Shown one piece after another: positions 16,228-25,578 of a DNA stretch of 25,578 nt. The notes under the pieces are model-generated. The model was not told where the DNA came from and did not search any database. It saw nothing but the letters and a program-made list of their open reading frames with translations. The position numbers and the translations under genes were made by a program. Each line of letters opens with the position of its first letter. Position 1 is the stretch's first letter. The stretch is taken from the NCBI GenBank assembly GCA_964388085.1, contig CAYLZW010000054.1, positions 1-25,578 of the forward strand. The letters run 5' to 3'. Source of the DNA: CAYLZW01 sp964388085. GTDB taxonomy: Bacteria > Myxococcota > UBA727 > CAYLZW01.

Positions 16228-16305
16228 GCTGCGCTCCTCGCTGCGGCGCTTGCGTCGGCCGCTGTCCCTCCGGCATAGCAGCCGCGCGAACGCCTACAAA
16301 GCGGC

Positions 16306-16319
16306 AAACGCTCGCGTTT
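16306..16319. promoter_or_regulatory. palindrome AAACGC-TC-GCGTTT upstream of citrate synthase
   Basis: AAACGC and GCGTTT form a perfect inverted repeat around two bases, within the 135-base gap between the zinc-ribbon gene and citrate synthase. GGC/TTTGCC flanks extend it imperfectly. It could be an operator, part of a promoter, or a hairpin ending the upstream transcript; no T run follows on the minus strand. Confidence 0.35.
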
Positions 16320-16362
16320 CTTTGCCACGGCGGGACGCCGCCCAGCGCCGGGCGCGAGAAGC

Positions 16363-16563
16363 TCAAATCTCCTTGAGCTTCACCCGGCCGTCCCGCTCGT
16401 ACGGCTTCAGGGTGGCGCCACAGTAGAAGCAGAAGATCTCGTCACCGAGCTTGAAGCCCTCCGACGGGTTGTGCGCGTCACACTTCGGACACTCGAATTC
16501 GGTGAACACCTTTCCCTTCAAGGTCTTCTCTCCGTCTCCGTCGTCGTCTTGAAAGTCTCTCAA
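16363..16563 (-). CDS. small zinc-ribbon protein, function unknown
   Basis: This 66-residue acidic protein holds two CxxC knuckles, 'CPKC' (25-28) and 'CFYC' (45-48), about 17 residues apart, the spacing of a rubredoxin-like zinc ribbon. The N-terminus is acidic ('QDDDGDGEK') and the C-terminus basic ('DGRVKLKEI'). Such small ribbons bind nucleic acid or proteins, and nothing more specific is visible. I chose the TTG start because GGAGG (16572-16576, minus strand) is 8 bases upstream and no in-frame ATG exists further down. It follows the kinase gene by 38 bases on the same strand, so it is probably the last gene of that transcript. Confidence 0.78.
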   Translation of the reverse strand: MRDFQDDDGDGEKTLKGKVFTEFECPKCDAHNPSEGFKLGDEIFCFYCGATLKPYERDGRVKLKEI

Positions 16564-16601
16564 GGTACTCGCCTCCGGCGCTTCGGCGCTCGCCCCGCCA
16601 G

Positions 16602-19919
<3,318 letters not shown>

Positions 19920-20002
19920 GGGTCCTCTGGTACGACGGCTCGAGCGCCGAGTCAGCCTTGGCCGCCGCGGCGCATGCGCGGTCCGTCCGACGAGCCCCCG
20001 GG

Positions 20003-20032
20003 AGTCTATGGGGGTTGCCGCCGGCCGGTCAA
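20003..20032 (-). promoter_or_regulatory. sigma-70-like promoter of the kinase gene
   Basis: On the minus strand TTGACC (20032-20027) and TAGACT (20008-20003) are 18 bases apart, matching 5 and 4 consensus positions. Transcription would begin near 19996, leaving a leader of about 77 bases before the ATG at 19919. The plus-strand gene at 20085 shows no comparable promoter. Confidence 0.5.
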
Positions 20033-20084
20033 AAGCGGGCAGCCGCGCCTTTGTGGCCGCCAAGGCTTCGGATAGCCTGTGCCC

Positions 20085-20423
20085 ATGCTGCGAGAAGACG
20101 AAGGCTGCCGCATCCTCAAGACCGTGTTCGAGCGCCGGGGGTTCCACATCGTGGAGGAGTTCCCCTTCCGCGAGGAGGACGTGAGCTTCACCGTCGATGG
20201 CTGGGATCCGAACGCGCGCGTCGGCTATGAGTTCATGACCACGGCGGCCAAGGATCACGAGGACCTGCAGCCCGACGAGCTGCTGCGCCTGACCGAGTGG
20301 ATCGACGCCGGCAAGCTGTTCCTCTTCATCGTCGACGAGACCGACATCGAGGGCGAGCCCGAGCTGACGGCCGCCGCCGAGGCCTTCCTGGACGAGGTGG
20401 AGGCGCGGCGGGCGCAGGGCTGA
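20085..20423 (+). CDS. conserved-looking small acidic protein, function unknown
   Basis: I do not recognise this 112-residue acidic protein. It looks like a compact alpha/beta domain: a helix ('DEGCRILKTVFERRG'), then strands in 'FHIVEEFPFREEDVSFTVDGW' and 'ARVGYEFMT', a helix ('QPDELLRLTEWIDAG'), a hydrophobic strand ('KLFLFIVDE') and a final helix. The Asp in 'TVDGWD' and Glu in 'GYEF' loosely recall PD-(D/E)XK nuclease folds, but the Lys is missing and I do not claim it. A GTG six bases earlier (20079) is another possible start. It is followed after two bases by the gene at 20426, so the pair is probably one unit, divergent from the kinase. Confidence 0.65.
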   Translation: MLREDEGCRILKTVFERRGFHIVEEFPFREEDVSFTVDGWDPNARVGYEFMTTAAKDHEDLQPDELLRLTEWIDAGKLFLFIVDETDIEGEPELTAAAEAFLDEVEARRAQG

Positions 20424-20425
20424 CC

Positions 20426-21808
20426 TTGAGCGCCGGCGACGATCTGTACGACGCCGTGCGGCGCCACGCCGACGCCCTCGAGGGCGCCTCGCGGGATCTG
20501 GCGCAGCTCGACGACGACAGCCGGGAGCACCGCCGGCTGGCGGGCGTCGCGGTCGACGACGCGCTGCGCGAGATCGGCGAGATCGCCCTGCCCTCCCCGA
20601 TGGACGACGCGCGGCTCGACGGGTTGGCGACCACCCTGCACCTGCCGGCGCTCGAAGCGCGACGCGCGCGCGCGCTCGTCGCGCAGCGTCGGGCGGAGCT
20701 CTCGGGCACGCTCGACGCCCTGGCGCGCGACCCCCGCCTCCCCGACGCCGCCGCTCGTCTCGCGCTGCTGGACGCCCGCGCGCGCGAGCTGCTCGAGCCC
20801 GCCGCGGCCCTGCGCGAGAGCGTTCGTTCGCTGCGGCAGGACAGAGATTTCCAGGAGTTCCTCGCCGGCGAAGCGAACCGGCGCTGGTGGACGTTCTCGT
20901 TCCACCGAGCGCGCGCCGCCGGCGAGCGGGCGGTTCAGCGCCACGGCGCGCGGCGGCGTGTGAAGGACGCGAGCGCCCTCGCGCTCAAGCACCGCGACGA
21001 GCGAGAGGCGCTGCGCACGCTCGAGGGGGAGCTGGCCGCCATCGCCAGCGAGCGGGGGGCGCTGCTGCACCTGCTCGCGGAGCATGAGCGCGCGAGCGCC
21101 GCGCTGCCCGAGGTGGAGCGCGGGCTGCTCCGCGAGCTGCGCGCCACGCTCTCGGCGACGCTCCGCTTCCTCGACGACGAGACGCTGCTGTCGCGCCTGT
21201 GCGACCCGCCGCTGCGCGCGCCGGCGCGGCGGCTGTCGGGCTGCCGCGCGCGCGTGCGTTACCTCGACGCTCTGTATCTGCACTATGTCGATCGCACGCG
21301 GCGCGAGCACGCCAGCCACCTCCAAGACACCGCCCTCGTTCTACAGCGCTCGGGCGCTCCCCGACGGGGCCTCGGAGAGACCGTCGCCGAGGTCGAGGCG
21401 ACGACGCGGCGACGGCGGCGCGAGCTCGAGGAGAGGGCCCGCGTCTATCGCGCGACGGCCGACCGCCTGCTCGCGTTCACGCGCTGGGATGAGCACGACC
21501 CGCTCGCGGGGGAGCTCTGGTGGGACGCGTTCACCGGCGGCCTCGGCGACGGCAGCTTCATCGACGAGGTGACCTGGCATCGGACCATGGGGCGTCCTCG
21601 CGGCGGACGCCACGCCGGCGGTGAGGTGGACCGCCGCGCGGGTTGGGCGAGGAACGCGGCGAACGCGACGGCGGCGCTGGCGGCGGCGCATGCCGAGGTG
21701 CTCGCTCGGGATGGGAACGACGGGGACGCAGGTGGCGCAGGTGACGGCGGGGACGGCCGTGACGTGGCTGACGTGCGTGACGACCCGGACGACGGTGCCG
21801 AGCGGTAA
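20426..21808 (+). CDS. large mostly helical protein of unknown function
   Basis: No family is recognised. From the TTG at 20426, two bases after the previous stop, it has 460 residues and no signal peptide or membrane helix, so it is likely cytoplasmic. Most of it is Ala/Arg/Leu/Glu-rich helix with coiled-coil character (about 50-140 and 165-245). 'RRWWTFSFHRARAAGERAV' (about 152-170) and 'LAGELWWDAFTGGLGDGSF' (about 355-373) are the most distinctive, probably folded, segments. The last 35 residues are a Gly/Asp-rich tail ('DGNDGDAGGAGDGGDG') encoded by GTGACG-like repeats. The start is uncertain; only a weak AGGG precedes the TTG. It overlaps nothing and ends 17 bases from convergent comM. 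Coupling to the small protein upstream suggests a joint function. Confidence 0.6.
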   Translation: MSAGDDLYDAVRRHADALEGASRDLAQLDDDSREHRRLAGVAVDDALREIGEIALPSPMDDARLDGLATTLHLPALEARRARALVAQRRAELSGTLDALARDPRLPDAAARLALLDARARELLEPAAALRESVRSLRQDRDFQEFLAGEANRRWWTFSFHRARAAGERAVQRHGARRRVKDASALALKHRDEREALRTLEGELAAIASERGALLHLLAEHERASAALPEVERGLLRELRATLSATLRFLDDETLLSRLCDPPLRAPARRLSGCRARVRYLDALYLHYVDRTRREHASHLQDTALVLQRSGAPRRGLGETVAEVEATTRRRRRELEERARVYRATADRLLAFTRWDEHDPLAGELWWDAFTGGLGDGSFIDEVTWHRTMGRPRGGRHAGGEVDRRAGWARNAANATAALAAAHAEVLARDGNDGDAGGAGDGGDGRDVADVRDDPDDGAER

Positions 21809-21825
21809 CGACGGCGACGGCGCTC

Positions 21826-23355
21826 TCAGGCGGCCAGCGCGGTGCGTTCCCACTCGCGGTACTGCAGCGCCTCGGCGAGATGGGCAGCGCGGATGTGCTC
21901 CTGTCCGTCGAGGTCGGCCACCGTGCGCGCCACCCGCAGCGCGCGATCCCAGCCTCGGGCGCTGAGCCCGAGCCGCTCGACGGCGGCCACCAGCAGCTTC
22001 TTGCCCTCCTCGTCGGGCTGCGCCGCGGCGCGGATCTCGGGAGAGCTCATGCGCGCGTTCGTCCGGCCGGGGCCGAGGCGAAGCGCTTGTCGCTGGCGCG
22101 CTGCCAGCACGCGCTCGCGGACGACGCGCGTGGGCTCGCCGGGCGCGGTGCTCTCGAGCGCCGCGAGATCCACGGGCGGGACGTGGACGTGTAGGTCGAT
22201 GCGGTCGAGCAGCGGTCCGCTCACGCGCCCGCGGTAGCGCGCCACGTCGTGCGTCGTGCAGCGGCAGCGGCGGTGGCTCGAGCCGGCGTGGCCGCAGGGG
22301 CACGGGTTCATCGCCGCCACGATCATCGCTTGCGCGGGAAAGCGCACGGTGCCCCACGCGCGCGAGAGCGAGATCTCACCCGACTCCATGGGCTGACGCA
22401 GGACCTCGAGGGTCGGCCGCGAGAACTCGGGCAGCTCGTCGAGGAACAGCACGCCGCGGTGCGCCAGCGAGAGCTCTCCCGGCCGCGGCAGGCCGGAGCC
22501 GCCGCCGACGAGGCCTGCCGGCGTCGTGGAGTGGTGTGGCGCGCGGAACGGCCGCCGGGCGACGAGCCCCTCGTCGGGCAATAGCCCCGCCGCCGAGTGG
22601 ATGCGGGTGACCTCCATGGCCTCGTCGCGGCTGAGCGGCGGCAACACGCCGGCCAGCCGGCGAGCGAGCATCGTCTTGCCCGCGCCCGGGCCGCCGCTCA
22701 GGAGCAGGTTGTGTCCCCCGGCGGCCGCCACCTCGAGGGCGCGCCGCGCGACCGGCTGCCCGCGCACGTCGCTGAGGTCGAGCCCGTCGTCGTCGAAGGG
22801 GCTGTCCGGCGGTCGCTCGACGAGGACGGCCCCCGACTCGCGCCCGTCGCGCAAGAAGCCGACCGCGTCCCGCAGCGAGCCCACGGCGCGCACCTCGATC
22901 GCGTCCACCAGCGCGGCCTCGTCCGCGTTTCCCGGCGCTACCAGCATGCGGCGCAGGCCGCTCTGGCGGGCCACCTCGGCCGCCGCGAGCACGCCGCGCA
23001 CCTTCCGGACGTCGCCCGAGAGCGAGAGCTCCCCGAGGACGAGCGTGTCGCTCAGCTTGCCCGCGTCGATGACCCCCTGCACCGCGAGCAGCCCGAGCGC
23101 GATGGGCAGATCGAAGCCGGTGCCGCCTTTTCTGACGTTGGCAGGCGCGAGGTTCACGGAGATGCGGCCCGCCGACGGGAACACGAAGCCGCTGTTCTTG
23201 AGCGCCGAGCGGACGCGGACGTTGGCCTCGCGCACCGCCGCCTCCGCGAGCCCGACGATGCTGAAGAGCGGCAGCCCCCCGGCCAGATCGACCTCGACGA
23301 CGACCTTCTCGGCCTCCACCCCGACGAGGGTGGCGCTCATGATGCCCTGCTGCAT
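21826..23355 (-). CDS. comM: ComM / YifB-family Mg-chelatase-like AAA+ ATPase
   Basis: ComM is a hexameric helicase that extends branch migration when transformed DNA recombines into the chromosome; homologues occur widely, including in non-competent bacteria. The 509-residue protein has the N-terminal Lon-like fold ('VEVDLAGGLPLFSIVGLAEAAVREA', with 'NLAPANVRKGGTGFDLPIALG' at 68-88), then the AAA module: Walker A 'GGPGAGKT' (221-228), Walker B 'VLFLDELPE' (302-310), and a cysteine cluster at C352, C354, C364 and C366. The C-terminal Mg-chelatase domain follows. I chose the ATG at 23355, with GGGAG six bases before it, over an upstream in-frame start at 23406, because the family begins just before 'SATLVGVEAEKV'. 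No other competence genes are visible here. Confidence 0.93.
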   Translation of the reverse strand: MQQGIMSATLVGVEAEKVVVEVDLAGGLPLFSIVGLAEAAVREANVRVRSALKNSGFVFPSAGRISVNLAPANVRKGGTGFDLPIALGLLAVQGVIDAGKLSDTLVLGELSLSGDVRKVRGVLAAAEVARQSGLRRMLVAPGNADEAALVDAIEVRAVGSLRDAVGFLRDGRESGAVLVERPPDSPFDDDGLDLSDVRGQPVARRALEVAAAGGHNLLLSGGPGAGKTMLARRLAGVLPPLSRDEAMEVTRIHSAAGLLPDEGLVARRPFRAPHHSTTPAGLVGGGSGLPRPGELSLAHRGVLFLDELPEFSRPTLEVLRQPMESGEISLSRAWGTVRFPAQAMIVAAMNPCPCGHAGSSHRRCRCTTHDVARYRGRVSGPLLDRIDLHVHVPPVDLAALESTAPGEPTRVVRERVLAARQRQALRLGPGRTNARMSSPEIRAAAQPDEEGKKLLVAAVERLGLSARGWDRALRVARTVADLDGQEHIRAAHLAEALQYREWERTALAA

Positions 23356-23546
23356 GGCGATCTCCCGCGGTCGCCCACGCGGCCGCGCTGCTGTTCTCTC
23401 GCGCAAGTGCTACGCGATGGCCCCGCCACAGCAGGAGCCGTGCCGTCGAGCGCGCTTCGAACCGATGGCGACGCGGAGCCGGCGGCCGATCTCGGCGTTC
23501 CACGGGTGAACCGCGTCGGCCCTCGCCCGTTCCGCCGCGGTGACGT

Positions 23547-23573
23547 GGAAACGCCACCGCGCCCACCGTTTCC
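23547..23573. promoter_or_regulatory. inverted repeat GGAAACG-N13-CGTTTCC upstream of ribE
   Basis: Perfect 7-base arms (23547-23553 and 23567-23573) are separated by 13 bases, so their centres are about 20 bases (two helical turns) apart, as in dimeric operators. It lies about 50 bases before the riboflavin genes, in a gap that holds no recognisable FMN riboswitch. A weak RNA hairpin is the alternative. Confidence 0.35.
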
Positions 23574-23605
23574 GAGAGGCGGCCGGTTCCGCGCGGGCAG
23601 CGAGA

Positions 23606-23614
23606 TGCTAGACC
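23606..23614 (+). promoter_or_regulatory. possible extended -10 box of ribE
   Basis: TGC followed by TAGACC resembles an extended -10 element. A start seven bases downstream would fall at about 23621-23622, on the ribE ATG itself, implying a leaderless mRNA. This agrees with the absence of any Shine-Dalgarno before that ATG. No -35 is seen, and the box lacks the final T. Confidence 0.3.
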
Positions 23615-23621
23615 CTCGTGC

Positions 23622-24296
23622 ATGTTCACCGGCATCGTCGAGGACACAGGCATCGTTCGCGCGCTCAGCCGCGCCGCCGAGGTGGTGCGCCTCGTCGTCG
23701 AGACGCGGCTCGACCTGAGCACGACCCAGCTCGGCGACTCCATCGCCGTGGACGGCGTCTGCCTCACGGTCACCGCCAAGGACGAAGGCCGCCCGGTGGG
23801 GACCGTCTCGTTCGACGTGGGGCCGGAGTCCCTGCGCGTGACGTCGCTGTCGCGGGCCCAGGTGGGCGCGAAGGTGCACCTCGAGCGGGCGCTCTCGCTG
23901 TCCGACCGCCTCGGCGGACATCTGGTCCAGGGTCACGTCGACGGCGTCGGTCGCCTGCGCGCCCGCGAGCAGGCCGGCGACACGCTCAAGCTCGCCATCG
24001 AGGCGCCGCCCGAGATCGTGCGCCTGTGCATTCACAAGGGGTCCATCTGCATCGACGGTGTCAGCCTGACCATCAATGAGGTCCTGCCGGACGGGATCTC
24101 CGTGTGGCTCATCCCGCACACCCTCGAGCGCACGCATCTCGGCGAGCGGCGCGTGGGAGAGCCGCTGAACCTCGAGAACGACGTCGTGGGCAAGTACGTA
24201 GAGCGGCTGCTCGGCCTCGGGCGCGCCGACGGCGGCGTGAGCTGGGACCTGCTCGCGCGCGCGGGCTTTGTGAGCGGCGACAAAGAGCGAGCCTGA
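23622..24296 (+). CDS. ribE: riboflavin synthase, alpha subunit
   Basis: The enzyme joins two molecules of 6,7-dimethyl-8-ribityllumazine to give riboflavin and the pyrimidine by-product, in a homotrimer. The 224-residue protein shows the duplicated lumazine-binding fold: repeat one begins 'MFTGIVEDTG' and contains 'DSIAVDGVCLTV', repeat two begins near 98 with 'GGHLVQGHVDGVG' and contains 'GSICIDGVSLTIN'. These are the family signatures, and the length is usual. No Shine-Dalgarno precedes the ATG, yet the start is fixed by the conserved MFTGI. It is followed after 82 bases by ribB, in the gene order of many rib operons. The name ribC is used for the same gene in some species. Confidence 0.97.
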   Translation: MFTGIVEDTGIVRALSRAAEVVRLVVETRLDLSTTQLGDSIAVDGVCLTVTAKDEGRPVGTVSFDVGPESLRVTSLSRAQVGAKVHLERALSLSDRLGGHLVQGHVDGVGRLRAREQAGDTLKLAIEAPPEIVRLCIHKGSICIDGVSLTINEVLPDGISVWLIPHTLERTHLGERRVGEPLNLENDVVGKYVERLLGLGRADGGVSWDLLARAGFVSGDKERA

Positions 24297-24346
24297 CGGT
24301 TCGGCTCGAGGGCCCTCCCTTGCCGCTTGCGCGGGGGCCCACTACA

Positions 24347-24364
24347 CGTCCCCCGTCGGGGACG
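24347..24364 (+). promoter_or_regulatory. perfect hairpin immediately before the ribB ribosome binding site
   Basis: CGTCCCC (24347-24353) and GGGGACG (24358-24364) pair perfectly over the 4-base loop CGTC, followed by ATTT and then the GGAG Shine-Dalgarno at 24369-24372. It could be an attenuator/terminator-like element between ribE and ribB, an RNA-processing site, or a structure that controls access to the ribosome binding site. Confidence 0.45.
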
Positions 24365-24378
24365 ATTTGGAGTCGCGA

Positions 24379-25578
<1,200 letters not shown>

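Noticed and set aside
19920..20258. N-terminal extension of the kinase by 113 codons
   Set aside because: It would cross the promoter and most of the divergent gene at 20085, and the extension has no kinase-family similarity.
20085..20423. PD-(D/E)XK nuclease fold for the small acidic protein
   Set aside because: An Asp and a Glu lie in about the right strands, but the essential Lys is missing and no other support exists.
23356..23621. FMN riboswitch before ribE
   Set aside because: I looked for the conserved RFN blocks (AGGGCxGGGTG, ACCGGCGGT, GAxxTGGTG, GAGAGA) in order and found only scattered GC-rich partial matches such as CGGGTGAA and GCCGGCGG in the wrong order.

Overview
The window is very GC-rich and gene-dense, with many GTG/TTG starts and stop/start overlaps. 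Several features point to a member of the Myxococcota (formerly Deltaproteobacteria): a secreted metalloprotease ending in a MYXO-CTERM-like sorting signal, a eukaryotic-type Ser/Thr kinase with PEGA domains, a PEGA/SUMF1 lipoprotein pair, and a degenerate-receiver plus coiled-coil protein built like FrzS/AglZ. I see no phage, transposon, CRISPR or other mobile element. No gene-free stretch exceeds about 300 bases.

Left part (1-8581, all + strand): the 3' end of an ArsA-family ATPase; a tRNA-Ala(CGC) with its own promoter and a textbook terminator; rlmN; then a four-gene run (GT2 polyprenyl-phosphate glycosyltransferase, AsnB-like amidotransferase, an unknown membrane-anchored protein, a GT39-like membrane glycosyltransferase) that looks like a cell-surface glycan cassette; then an NAD(P)H-dependent FMN reductase.

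Middle (8578-15095): a two-gene minus-strand unit encoding a small secreted protein and a Cys-rich metzincin protease. Divergent from it are the pseudo-receiver/coiled-coil gene, then a PEGA protein translationally coupled to a SUMF1-domain lipoprotein.

Right part (15109-25578): citrate synthase, a small zinc-ribbon protein and a 1105-residue membrane Ser/Thr kinase on the minus strand; a divergent pair of unknown genes on the plus strand; comM (YifB-type AAA protein) on the minus strand; and the start of a riboflavin operon, with ribE and a ribB whose C-terminal GTP-cyclohydrolase-like domain has lost its zinc and catalytic motifs (RibBX-like) and runs off the window end.

Most interesting points: the degenerate RibA-like domain and a perfect hairpin abutting the ribB ribosome binding site, the pseudo-receiver protein, the GT2-AsnB-GT39 cassette, the protease/partner pair, and the unknown two-gene unit at 20085-21808. 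All functions are read from sequence motifs and recalled family knowledge; no database search was run.
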